A stretch of DNA of 17,376 nt from MGNI01 sp964353875 (GTDB taxonomy: Bacteria; Chloroflexota; Anaerolineae; Anaerolineales; E44-bin32), in the NCBI GenBank assembly GCA_964353875.1, contig CAYGXU010000067.1, positions 1-17,376 of the forward strand, given 5' to 3'. Under the pieces are notes generated by a model, which was not told the DNA's origin, did no database searches, and saw nothing but the letters and a program-made list of their open reading frames with translations. Each line of letters opens with the position of its first letter. Positions within the stretch are counted from its first letter, which is position 1. This document shows positions 1 through 8,165 of the stretch, one piece after another. A program made the translations under genes and the position numbers.

Positions 1-659
1 CCTGTGATATGGATTACTTGCGCCTTCATCAGCAGTCGATCCAGGTTTTCCCACAACGCATAGTTAATTGAACGTGCGCCCCGACTGCCGCCATACACAA
101 GCAGTACCGATTTGTCCGTGCGAAATCCCAAAGTCTTCCGTGCGTTCTCTCGATCCGTCATTTTCATACTTTTTCGTGTGGGATACCCCGTTACCACAAC
201 CTTTTTCTCATTTTGATAATAGGCTTTCGATGCCTTTGTCGTTACCGCAATCCGATTTGCCAACCGGCTGATGATCTTCAACGCCAGTCCAGGCTCGATA
301 TCGGGCACGTAAATTACTTTGGGCACGCCCCATCCCGCTACCGCCATAGGCATAGCCACGTATCCACCAGTAGAAAAGATGACATTCGGTTTAAACGCTT
401 GCACAACCCTACGGGCTGCAAAGGTACCTCGGATGAGCTTCCAGAAATTGAGCGGTAGGGCACGTAATCCAACACCGTGCACACCTGCTGCTGGAATCGC
501 CCGAAATGGGAATCCCGCTCGTTCAACCAATGAGGCTTCCATACCACCTTCTCCACCAACCCAGAGAATCTCAATTGGTTCGCAAAGTTCTTCGAGGACG
601 GCCAGCGCGGGATACACGCCCCCGCCTGTACCCCCCGCCGACACTAAGAGTCGTAACAT
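1..659 (-). CDS. murG: MurG, UDP-GlcNAc:lipid I GlcNAc transferase (3' end outside window)
   Basis: The gene runs off the left edge; 219 N-terminal codons are visible. MurG adds GlcNAc to undecaprenyl-PP-MurNAc-pentapeptide (lipid I) to make lipid II at the inner membrane face. The glycine-rich loop sits at residues 9-14 (AGGTGGGVYPALAV), the second motif is FSTGGYVAMP (about 97-106), and later GYPTR and GGSRGARSIN are MurG-like. Two positions deviate: the His usual in GGTGGH is Gly here, and the usual HEQN...PG stretch reads YVPDIEPG. The ATG at 659 is chosen because it starts just before the glycine-rich loop; only a weak purine-rich ribosome site precedes it. The first 89 bases overlap the end of ftsW in another frame. 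This gene was found by direct translation, since it has no stop inside the window. Its place after ftsW matches the usual dcw order. Confidence 0.93.
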   Translation of the reverse strand, partial: MLRLLVSAGGTGGGVYPALAVLEELCEPIEILWVGGEGGMEASLVERAGFPFRAIPAAGVHGVGLRALPLNFWKLIRGTFAARRVVQAFKPNVIFSTGGYVAMPMAVAGWGVPKVIYVPDIEPGLALKIISRLANRIAVTTKASKAYYQNEKKVVVTGYPTRKSMKMTDRENARKTLGFRTDKSVLLVYGGSRGARSINYALWENLDRLLMKAQVIHIT

Positions 660-1806
660 GTTCTTTCGATCTCGTTAATCCAGGTTTCTTTCTAGAGATG
701 TTGAGCAACAGTCCAATCCCTGCCATATTCGTCACCAGACTCGAACCACCATAACTAAAAAATGGGAGCGCGTTGCCTGCAAAGGGAAGCAAACCTAGCA
801 ACACAGCCATATTGATCAAGGCTTCCAAACCGATCCAAAAGGTGATGCCACAGGCTAATAACATTCCCAATCTTTCATTTTGCTCAATCGCAATGCGGAA
901 CCCTCGCCAGACCAACAATGTAAAAAGAACCAGAACCAAAAGCACTCCGATCAGGCCTAGCTCTTCGCCGATCACAGCAAATATGCTGTCAGTGTGGGGA
1001 GCAGGTAGCAGACCGAATTTCTCTCTGCTAGCACCCAACCCTCTACCCAATATTCCCCCCGAGGAAAAAGCTTGGAGTGACCGTTTCACATGATAAGAAG
1101 CCTGTTCCACATTGAGTAAGCCATTTATGAATTCGGTCCATCGCTGTCGTCCCGTGTTGCTCACTCGAACAAGCAACAAACCAATCGCACCGCTGCCGAG
1201 GGCAATCGCCAGGGTTTGCGACCATGTGGATCCAGCCAAATAGAAGAGTGCCAGAGCAACCACACCAATTGTGATGGCTGCACTTAGATCGGGCTGAAGC
1301 AGGATCAACCCGCTGACAAAACCAATCATGACCACCAAGGGGATAAGGCCATACCCCCAATCGACCAATCGCTCTTCCTTCGACTCCATCCAGACTGCCA
1401 GATAGATGATCATCGCCAATTTGGCCATTTCTGATGGTTGCACCGAACCGCCCAAGAACGAACGGCGTGGCTCTCCGCCCACACCTAGTACGAGAACAGT
1501 CAATAAAGAAAAAATGGTGAATAATATGATCGGCAGCGCAAAGTTCCGTACCCATCGCAACGGGATCCTAGAAGCCAGAACCAGCGCGACAAAGCCAATG
1601 AGTAGATTCACCAGTTGGCGGCGGATGACCGCATTTGAGTCCTTATATACTCTCCACGAGACATCCCAACTGGCAGAGTAAACCATCACCAGACCAAAGG
1701 TGATCATCGCGATCACTATAACGATCATCCACGGGTCATAGCCAAAAAATGTGGATCGCTTTGGCTTAACCGTCTGAGTGCGAAAATCTGATAACGAAGT
1801 TCCCAT
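571..1806 (-). CDS. ftsW: FtsW, septal peptidoglycan glycosyltransferase (SEDS family)
   Basis: FtsW is the SEDS-family membrane protein that polymerises lipid II at the septum together with its class B PBP (FtsI). The protein is about 411 aa with about ten hydrophobic segments. Family motifs are visible: PSEMAKLAMIIYLA, HTDSIFAVIGEELGLIG and the C-terminal GLLPFAGNALPFFSYGGSSL. A TTG lies one codon earlier (1809), but the ATG at 1806 overlaps the murD stop as TGATG, which favours coupled translation from ATG. The protein continues about 40 residues past the last membrane segment in an Arg/Gly-rich tail, and the final 29 codons overlap murG. The call is secure over RodA because of its place between murD and murG. 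Confidence 0.96.
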   Translation of the reverse strand: MGTSLSDFRTQTVKPKRSTFFGYDPWMIVIVIAMITFGLVMVYSASWDVSWRVYKDSNAVIRRQLVNLLIGFVALVLASRIPLRWVRNFALPIILFTIFSLLTVLVLGVGGEPRRSFLGGSVQPSEMAKLAMIIYLAVWMESKEERLVDWGYGLIPLVVMIGFVSGLILLQPDLSAAITIGVVALALFYLAGSTWSQTLAIALGSGAIGLLLVRVSNTGRQRWTEFINGLLNVEQASYHVKRSLQAFSSGGILGRGLGASREKFGLLPAPHTDSIFAVIGEELGLIGVLLVLVLFTLLVWRGFRIAIEQNERLGMLLACGITFWIGLEALINMAVLLGLLPFAGNALPFFSYGGSSLVTNMAGIGLLLNISRKKPGLTRSKEHVTTLSVGGGYRRGRVSRAGRPRRTLRTN

Positions 1807-3182
1807 CAAAGTTCATTCACCAGTTGTCGAAATCGCTCACCACGTTCTTCAAAATCCCGAAATTGATCAAAACTTGTTCCACCTGGCGCCAAAAGGACGA
1901 TGTCGCCTGATCGAGCCAGACGCGATGCCGCCACTACCGCTTCCTCAAATGTCGTGTGCATCTCGATGCTTTCCAGAGATTCTCGATCGCTGATGTCTTC
2001 GATGGCAGCCCCTATCTTCTCGGCAGCCTGACCAAAGAGGACGAGGTGGTTTACGCGCCGTGAGACTACTTCCGCAAACTCTTCCCAGGGGAGATCCTTA
2101 TCCTTTCCACCTGCCAGAAGCACAATTGGCTCGCTGAAAGATCGTATGGAAGCAATGGCGCGTTCAGGTGAGGTGGCAATCGAATCGTTGTACCAATTCA
2201 CACCCCGAATCTGGCGCACAAACTCCAATCGATGTGGCAATCCTTTAAATTCACGAATGGCCGCTTCCATCACTTCCAGCGGAAATCCTGCTCCCGCTGC
2301 GATCGCACAGGCCGCCAGAACATTTTCCTGATTATGACGCCCGCGCAGAGGGATGCTCTCAACGGAACAGATCTGTTTCTCTTGCCCATCTTTCTTCAAC
2401 CAGATCTTCTCGCGATGAGGAAATGTGCCCTCTTCAACCTTCTCCTTATTCATCCCAAATGTCAGCAAACGGCCTTTAACCCTATCTCGCAAACGCCAGG
2501 CATCTGGGCTATCCTTCCCGAGGACGGCAATTTCCTGTTCATCCTGAAAATCCAGAATCTTGGCCTTCGCCGCTAAGTAAGCCTCCATCGTCCGATGGCG
2601 ATCAAGATGATTGGGAGAGATATTCAGCACCGTTGCAATCGTGGGGCTGGTAGTCATCCATTCCAATTGAAATGAAGACAACTCCATCACGACCCAATCA
2701 TTAGGATGGATCGAGGGTAAGTCCAGCAGCAATGGATGACCTATGTTTCCTCCTACCCAAACTCGACTGGTTGCCCTCATCGCTAATTTCGCAATCTCTC
2801 CAACCAGTGCTGTCGTCGTACTCTTCCCGGCAGAGCCTGTAATCCCGATAACCGGGGCAGGGCAAAGCTCCATGAAAAGCTGCGAATCATTGGAAATGAA
2901 AATACCCTCTTCCACGGCATGTTCGATGATGGCCAGGTCAGAAGGGACGCCTCCAGATAGATAGATCTGGCTTGTGCCCATCAACAAACCCATAGGATGT
3001 CCCCCAAGCACGTATTCGATGTCGAGATCCTTCATCTCCTCCATCGCTCCAGCCAATTCATCTGAAGATTTCAAATCACTCACAATAACCCGAGCACCAT
3101 GCTCTGCCAGGAAGCGCGCAAGCGCTTTGCCTTGACGGGCTAACCCAAGCACTACAACCTGACGATCCTCCCAATTTCTCAA
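1806..3182 (-). CDS. murD: MurD, UDP-MurNAc-L-alanine:D-glutamate ligase
   Basis: This cytoplasmic Mur ligase adds D-Glu to UDP-MurNAc-L-Ala with ATP. It shows an N-terminal Rossmann-like VVVLGLARQGKA, the ATP loop GITGSAGKST (about residues 113-122), LNISPNHLDRH in the central domain, and the C-terminal LAGGKDKDLPW and PGGTSFDQFRDFEERG. An ATG at 3233 is in frame but would overlap the upstream 86-codon gene by 41 bases and has no ribosome site. TTG at 3182 has AGAGGG five bases upstream, follows the upstream stop by 10 bases, and gives a 458-aa protein starting where MurD proteins normally start, so I prefer it. The stop overlaps the ftsW start. In the usual motif near SPAxAS a Gly-Gly-Thr occurs here, which is a mild variation. 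Confidence 0.96.
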   Translation of the reverse strand: MRNWEDRQVVVLGLARQGKALARFLAEHGARVIVSDLKSSDELAGAMEEMKDLDIEYVLGGHPMGLLMGTSQIYLSGGVPSDLAIIEHAVEEGIFISNDSQLFMELCPAPVIGITGSAGKSTTTALVGEIAKLAMRATSRVWVGGNIGHPLLLDLPSIHPNDWVVMELSSFQLEWMTTSPTIATVLNISPNHLDRHRTMEAYLAAKAKILDFQDEQEIAVLGKDSPDAWRLRDRVKGRLLTFGMNKEKVEEGTFPHREKIWLKKDGQEKQICSVESIPLRGRHNQENVLAACAIAAGAGFPLEVMEAAIREFKGLPHRLEFVRQIRGVNWYNDSIATSPERAIASIRSFSEPIVLLAGGKDKDLPWEEFAEVVSRRVNHLVLFGQAAEKIGAAIEDISDRESLESIEMHTTFEEAVVAASRLARSGDIVLLAPGGTSFDQFRDFEERGERFRQLVNEL

Positions 3183-3192
3183 CGATACCCTC

Positions 3193-3453
3193 TTAACGCT
3201 GTAGTCGATTCCCACTCGATTTGGCAGGAACATCCATATCGATACCCAACCACAAATGCCCAGGGTTCACAAAACGGGCTTCTCGAAGTTCCACCCCATT
3301 GCTCCCTCCCCCACTTCCATCAAGCGTGGAAGGGTGGACAAAGCATAATGTCGGCTTTACTCCATACTTCTCGCTGTAATAATTTACCGCAGCTGTAATC
3401 TTGTCTTTCAAAGGTCTCTTGCTATCATCAAGCCAAAGCATCCCTGTTTTCAT
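3193..3453 (-). CDS. Conserved-looking 86-aa protein inside dcw operon, function unknown
   Basis: I do not recognise a named family. The 86-aa product is soluble, with no signal peptide or membrane segment. It starts MKTGMLWLDD, has a charged helical stretch (about residues 13-31), a β-like segment PTLCFVHPS (about 34-42), a Gly/Ser-rich turn and HLWLGIDMDVP near the end. Reality is supported by a good ribosome site (AAGGA about six bases before the ATG), a 13-base gap after mraY, and a 10-base gap before the preferred murD TTG start, so it fills the space between them exactly. The alternative is that murD begins at 3233 and this ORF is spurious, but that start lacks a ribosome site. A single Cys and a single His are present, too few to argue for metal binding. 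It is co-transcribed with precursor-synthesis genes; a role there is only inferred. Confidence 0.72.
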   Translation of the reverse strand: MKTGMLWLDDSKRPLKDKITAAVNYYSEKYGVKPTLCFVHPSTLDGSGGGSNGVELREARFVNPGHLWLGIDMDVPAKSSGNRLQR

Positions 3454-3466
3454 TTTTTTCCTTCCA

Positions 3467-4462
3467 CTAAATTAATGCCAGTGCTACTCCAATCATTGCA
3501 GTTAAAAGTGCCACCAACCAGAAGCGCTGAACAACCTGTGTTTCACTCCAGCCGATCAATTCGAAATGATGGTGAAGGGGCGCCATTTTAAACAGCCTGC
3601 GGCCCTTCGTAAGTTTGAAATAAGCCACTTGAAGGATGACGCTTATTGTCGAACTGAATGGGATAACAGCGATCACAGGCAGTAAAATCCAATGCCCCGT
3701 CATAAAAGCGACCACAGCCAAGGTGGCACCCAGAGCCAAGGATCCTGTGTCACCCATGAAGAGTTCGGCAGGATGAACGTTGTACCAAAGGAAAGCGAAC
3801 AATGCCCCAACAATCGTGAAGCAAAAGCGGAAAAGAAACACCTGCCCCTGCAACATTGCAATCGCTCCGTAAGCTGCAAATGCGGTTGCCGAGATCAATC
3901 CAGCCAAGCCATCAAGCCCATCGGTGAGGTTGACCGCGTTGCCGAAACCGACAATGAAGAACATGGCAATGGGAATGTACCAGATGCCAAGGGAAATCTC
4001 GTCAGGGTAGTTGGGTATGTACATCTGAGGCGCATCCAGCCCATATCTCAGCACAAAAGCTGCCACCAATGCGATGACAACCTGCCCAATGAATTTTTCT
4101 CTTGGCCGCAGCCCTTCCCCATGACGCTCCGGACGAAGTCCTTTCCAATCGTCCCAGGCGCCCAAGAGCGCATTGAGGAGTAACACTGAAGTCGGTAATA
4201 GAATAGAACGCCCAAGAACCGTAAGCTTGCCCAAGATGGTAACAAGATTGAGCACGCCTGTGATCAACAATACGGGGATCACGACCAGCCATCCGCCCAT
4301 AGTAGGAGTACCGAGCTTGGTGAAATGACGTTGCGGTCCTTCAATTCGGATTTGTGCTCCAATACCAATCATACGCAAAATCCGGATCAATGGTCCTCCC
4401 CAGATCACGGTGAGCAGGAATGTTATCCCCCCAAGGGAAAGCGCCATTGCTGTTTGGCTCAT
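3467..4462 (-). CDS. mraY: MraY, phospho-MurNAc-pentapeptide translocase
   Basis: MraY is an integral membrane enzyme that transfers phospho-MurNAc-pentapeptide from UDP to undecaprenyl phosphate, making lipid I. The protein is 331 aa, near the lower end of the usual length, with about nine to ten hydrophobic segments. Visible motifs are LGTPTMGG (about residues 51-58), the Asp-rich NAVNLTDGLDGLAG, PAELFMGDTGSLALG, and the His cluster APLHHHFELIGWSE, all of which belong to MraY proper rather than WecA. The ATG overlaps the murF stop (ATGA), indicating translational coupling. It supplies the lipid I used by MurG further down the same operon. Confidence 0.97.
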   Translation of the reverse strand: MSQTAMALSLGGITFLLTVIWGGPLIRILRMIGIGAQIRIEGPQRHFTKLGTPTMGGWLVVIPVLLITGVLNLVTILGKLTVLGRSILLPTSVLLLNALLGAWDDWKGLRPERHGEGLRPREKFIGQVVIALVAAFVLRYGLDAPQMYIPNYPDEISLGIWYIPIAMFFIVGFGNAVNLTDGLDGLAGLISATAFAAYGAIAMLQGQVFLFRFCFTIVGALFAFLWYNVHPAELFMGDTGSLALGATLAVVAFMTGHWILLPVIAVIPFSSTISVILQVAYFKLTKGRRLFKMAPLHHHFELIGWSETQVVQRFWLVALLTAMIGVALALI

Positions 4463-5880
4463 TCAGCCACCTCTAAGGCAGACACGATTTGCTCCATTTG
4501 CATCCCACGTGATCCCTTAATTAAGACGACATCACCTTCTCCAATTCGTTTGCGCAAATACTGAATGGCTGCATCCTTATCTTCAACCTTTACCACACGT
4601 TTCTCCGAAAGACCTGAATGGATTGCCTCATCTGCAATCCACTTCGCTCTCTCGCCGACTGTAACCAACTCATCGACCACACCGGCGGCTCTGACACCAA
4701 CCATTCGGTGTCCTCGTTCTTCAAACGCCCCAAGCTCTAACATATCTCCCAGCACCGCGACCCTTCTCCCATCAAGCTCGGCCAACAGGTTTAAACCAGC
4801 GATCACAGAGGGCGGAGCTGCATTATAGGTATCGTCCATAATCAACGATCCCCCCGGACCCTGAACTGCCACCAGTCTTAATTGCGTCACGCTTCTTCTC
4901 ATGCCTCGGATGATCTCCTCCCACGTGAGCTTCTCCACCAAACCCACCGCTGCTGCGCCTAATGCCGTATGGACTGAGTGCCTCCCCAAAAGCGGCACAC
5001 GGACATGGAGGGAATCCATCTTGTAATGGAGAATGAAACGAACCCCTTCAAGACCTAAACCTTCAATATCGCTCGCCCAAAGATCCGCTTCAGGGGAAAG
5101 GCCGTAATAAAATAAGCGAGCCTGCGACTTATTCGCCATTTGCCGCACAAGCGGATCATCATAATTGAGAATAGCGACGCCATCAGGAGCCGGTGGAAGA
5201 TTCTCGACAAGTTCAGTTTTCCCGCGAACAATCGCTTCCAAAGACCCAGCACGTTCCATATGGACGTGGCTGATATTGGTAATTAGTCCCACCTGAGGTT
5301 TTGCGATCTTACATAGAAGTGCAATCTCCCCAGGAACATAGAAGCCCATTTCCAGGACAGCACATTCATGAGCTTCGGTTAAAGCGAGCAGACTCAACGG
5401 GAGGCCGATCTCGTTGTTTAAATTTCCGTGATTCTTGATTGTTCGATAACGTTGACCGAGGACATCCGCGGCAAGTTCTTTGGTAGTGGATTTTCCGATA
5501 CTTCCAGTAATGCCAATTACACGCAATTTCAATTGCTGGCGCCAATGCTCAGCAATCCGTTGTAATGCTGTAACGGTGTTCTCTACACGCAGGATGATCG
5601 GCAAGCCCATCGAGGCGACAATATTTTCCTCAGGTGCTGTGCGGAGATCCAAAACGGGTAGATCCGAAGTGATCTCTTTCTCAATTAGCGCTGCTATTGC
5701 CCCTTTAGCAACCGCATCAAGTACATAAGAATGACCATCGACTCGCTCTCCTGGAATGGCGACGAATAGAGATCCAGGGATCGCCAGGCGCGAATCAATG
5801 GCAGCATCAGTGATCACCTGAGTTGCCTGTGGATAGGATCGCCCTGTAAGCGCCTCTAAAATCGTGCCAAGGGTTAACAT
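4459..5880 (-). CDS. murF: MurF, UDP-MurNAc-tripeptide:D-Ala-D-Ala ligase
   Basis: MurF is a cytoplasmic ATP-dependent ligase that adds D-Ala-D-Ala to UDP-MurNAc-tripeptide. The 473-aa protein has the ATP loop GITGSIGKST (residues 123-132), NHGNLNNEIGLPLSLL soon after, a central NISHVHMERAGS, and the MurF-type DDTYNAAPPSV in place of the more common DDSYNANPxS. NHGNLNNEIG and the D-D-x-Y-N-A signature separate it from MurE. It starts three bases after the ftsI stop and overlaps mraY. No murE lies upstream, so the tripeptide substrate must come from an enzyme encoded elsewhere. Confidence 0.96.
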   Translation of the reverse strand: MLTLGTILEALTGRSYPQATQVITDAAIDSRLAIPGSLFVAIPGERVDGHSYVLDAVAKGAIAALIEKEITSDLPVLDLRTAPEENIVASMGLPIILRVENTVTALQRIAEHWRQQLKLRVIGITGSIGKSTTKELAADVLGQRYRTIKNHGNLNNEIGLPLSLLALTEAHECAVLEMGFYVPGEIALLCKIAKPQVGLITNISHVHMERAGSLEAIVRGKTELVENLPPAPDGVAILNYDDPLVRQMANKSQARLFYYGLSPEADLWASDIEGLGLEGVRFILHYKMDSLHVRVPLLGRHSVHTALGAAAVGLVEKLTWEEIIRGMRRSVTQLRLVAVQGPGGSLIMDDTYNAAPPSVIAGLNLLAELDGRRVAVLGDMLELGAFEERGHRMVGVRAAGVVDELVTVGERAKWIADEAIHSGLSEKRVVKVEDKDAAIQYLRKRIGEGDVVLIKGSRGMQMEQIVSALEVAE

Positions 5881-5883
5881 GAC

Positions 5884-7680
5884 CTAATCATCCCCGACGC
5901 CATCCAAGACCAACTGATTAACGACGTTCTTCGGCGGTATCCCTAGTTGGATGACCAGTTGTTCCACAATCTGTTTAAACACTGGCGCGGCGACTTCCGA
6001 ACCCCAGGGGGAACTCTGTGGTTTATCGATGCGGATGAAGACCAAAAAACGTGGGTCTTCCACCGGTCCCCAGCCAATGAAAGAAGCGATCGTCCAATGG
6101 GGATCATATCCATATTCGGTTGGAATCTGAGCTGTACCTGTTTTGCCCGCCAGAGTATATCCCTGCACCAGGCTCAATTCGCTCTCAGAGCCCATGGTTT
6201 GGATCAACATCTTGTTCAATGTCTGCGCTGCCTCAGATAAAATCGGTCGACCGAGAGTCGTTGTCTTTATCCAATATTCCCCTTGTGGTCCAGAAACCTG
6301 TCGTACGATATGCGGTAAAACCATCATCCCATCATTGGCTACCGCACCAAAAGCCGTAAGCAGCTGGATCGGTGTTACAGAGACGCCCTGACCAAAGGAA
6401 TTCGTACCAATATCTGATTCTGTCCAATCGATATCCCCTGGTACTCTTAATTGCCCTTTTACCTCTCCTGCTAGATCAATCCCTGTAAGGGAGCCGATGC
6501 CAAAATCCTTCATCGCCAAATAAAAACGGGCTGCTTGGAGTTTTTGAGAACCGACATACGCCAGACAAGTATTTAAGGAGTATTGCATGCAGCCAACCAT
6601 GGTCTGCAGCCCCCAAGCCTCGCCATCCCAATTGCGGATGATATGCCCCCCTACTTCAATCTCTCCTGTATCAATAAATTCATCACCTGGACTCACCACT
6701 CCCTCATTCAACGCCGCAGCCATGACCAACACTTTAAAGGTCGATCCGGGTTCATATGGACTCGCTACTGCAGGCGTGATCACCAAGTGAACCTCATCTT
6801 GCTTCGAGAGCCATTTTTCATAATTGTCAGGATCAAGAGCAGGCCAGGCGACCATGGCAAGGATCTCACCATTACTCGGGTCCATCACGATAATTTGGCC
6901 GCTCTCTGCGTAGGCTCTTTCAATTGCCTGCTTTAAGAGGGTCGCCGCGGCTTGTTGTATTTCCAGATCAATCGTCAATACAAGATTGACGCCCGCGATG
7001 GGATCAGGATTCATCCCTGCTTCCAAGGGGATGAAAACACGCTGAACATCGACTGGCTTTCCAGAAAGCCAATCATCATAAAACTCCTCGACACCAAAAT
7101 AACCTTTGCCTTCTTGACTGACAAATCCTAAGACATGCCCCATCAGCTCTCCGGCCGGGTAGATGCGTTTGTGTGTTGGAACAAGTGCGAGCCCGGAAAG
7201 ATCCGGTCCCTTGGGATCTTCCAAGAAATGGTTAAGGATACTGGCAGCTACTCGATCAATTTGTATGGGGTAACGGGTATCCCCGGTTGTCTTATAGGTC
7301 AGCCGGAACCGATACCAATTCTTTTCATCCTTGGCAATGGACAGCTGTGCTTCCAAGTCGGATTTCTCAAATTGCAGCAATTCAGAAATTACAAGGGGGA
7401 TATCCTTTATGCTTTGATCGCTGAGTTGCCGCGTCTCGACTTCAAGGAAATAAAGCGATGCATTGCTCGCAAGTAACGCCCCATCACGATCAAAGATAAG
7501 ACCTCGATCCGGGTATTTTTTTTCAATTGGACCAATACTCTCGCTCGCTTGGGCTGAAAAAACAGGCGCAAAAGGACCAAATTGAACACGTACTAATTGG
7601 ACACATAACAAGATTATCCCAAGTCCAAAAAGCGAAAGGATAAACCAAATCCGGTGTTTGACATTGCGCACCTTACTCAT
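5884..7680 (-). CDS. ftsI: FtsI, class B penicillin-binding transpeptidase (PBP3-like)
   Basis: This is the septal transpeptidase that cross-links stem peptides, anchored in the membrane and acting outside it with FtsW. It is 598 aa: one N-terminal membrane segment (about residues 11-32), the PBP dimerisation domain starting with DRGLIFDRDGALLA (about 58-71), then the transpeptidase domain with the three catalytic motifs S313-T-F-K316, S368-L-N370 and K513-T-G515. No PASTA repeats follow, unlike many Gram-positive homologues, and the tail is short and acidic. The ATG overlaps the stop of the upstream ftsL-like gene (ATGA). Confidence 0.95.
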   Translation of the reverse strand: MSKVRNVKHRIWFILSLFGLGIILLCVQLVRVQFGPFAPVFSAQASESIGPIEKKYPDRGLIFDRDGALLASNASLYFLEVETRQLSDQSIKDIPLVISELLQFEKSDLEAQLSIAKDEKNWYRFRLTYKTTGDTRYPIQIDRVAASILNHFLEDPKGPDLSGLALVPTHKRIYPAGELMGHVLGFVSQEGKGYFGVEEFYDDWLSGKPVDVQRVFIPLEAGMNPDPIAGVNLVLTIDLEIQQAAATLLKQAIERAYAESGQIIVMDPSNGEILAMVAWPALDPDNYEKWLSKQDEVHLVITPAVASPYEPGSTFKVLVMAAALNEGVVSPGDEFIDTGEIEVGGHIIRNWDGEAWGLQTMVGCMQYSLNTCLAYVGSQKLQAARFYLAMKDFGIGSLTGIDLAGEVKGQLRVPGDIDWTESDIGTNSFGQGVSVTPIQLLTAFGAVANDGMMVLPHIVRQVSGPQGEYWIKTTTLGRPILSEAAQTLNKMLIQTMGSESELSLVQGYTLAGKTGTAQIPTEYGYDPHWTIASFIGWGPVEDPRFLVFIRIDKPQSSPWGSEVAAPVFKQIVEQLVIQLGIPPKNVVNQLVLDGVGDD

Positions 7681-8129
7681 TTGCGCTCTCCCAAACCCGT
7701 CCAGCGCTGAAAGGCGTCAATCAGAGTCTCAGTAAAAGCAGGGGACATAGCCCAGCGATATTCTTCCTGGATTGACTTCGGCAATGGAGCGCGAAAGAGG
7801 CTTTGTCCAGGGACTTCATCAAAAGGCAGGAATATCACATCGCTCAATGTGGCCTGCCGGAAGCCCTCTGCCATGGCTAATTTAGCCATTCTTTCGGGCG
7901 CGGTCAGCTCTGCCAGGATGGCATTTAGTTCAGCATACTCTCGACTCGCTTCCTCAACTCTTGCTTCAAGAGAGATCACCATTCGCCCTGCTTTGGCAGC
8001 TTTCGCATTGACCGTCAAATACAATCCACCAAGGATGAGGAGGATGATCAACCAGAGCAAAGACGCTCCAGTCGATCGGAGCACATTGCGCCAAGACGCT
8101 TGTCGTGTAACTTCTACTTCAGCCTTCAT
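7677..8129 (-). CDS. ftsL: FtsL-like bitopic division protein
   Basis: A 150-aa single-pass protein: short basic cytoplasmic N-terminus, one hydrophobic segment (about residues 23-42), then an Ala/Glu-rich predicted coiled coil (about 50-80) and an outside tail. Topology, coiled coil and position between rsmH and ftsI are those of FtsL, which with FtsB/DivIC activates the FtsW-FtsI pair. FtsL sequences are very poorly conserved, so the name rests on position and architecture. The tail after the coiled coil is longer than in typical FtsL proteins of about 110-120 aa. A TTG one codon upstream (8132) is an alternative start; ATG at 8129 is preferred. The stop overlaps the ftsI ATG. Confidence 0.78.
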   Translation of the reverse strand: MKAEVEVTRQASWRNVLRSTGASLLWLIILLILGGLYLTVNAKAAKAGRMVISLEARVEEASREYAELNAILAELTAPERMAKLAMAEGFRQATLSDVIFLPFDEVPGQSLFRAPLPKSIQEEYRWAMSPAFTETLIDAFQRWTGLGERK

Positions 8130-8165
8130 CAAATCTCACACCTCTCGATTCCTACCCTGCAAGGA

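Noticed and set aside
338..574. 78-aa ORF on the minus strand
   Set aside because: It lies inside murG in another frame; the murG frame has clear family motifs over the same bases.
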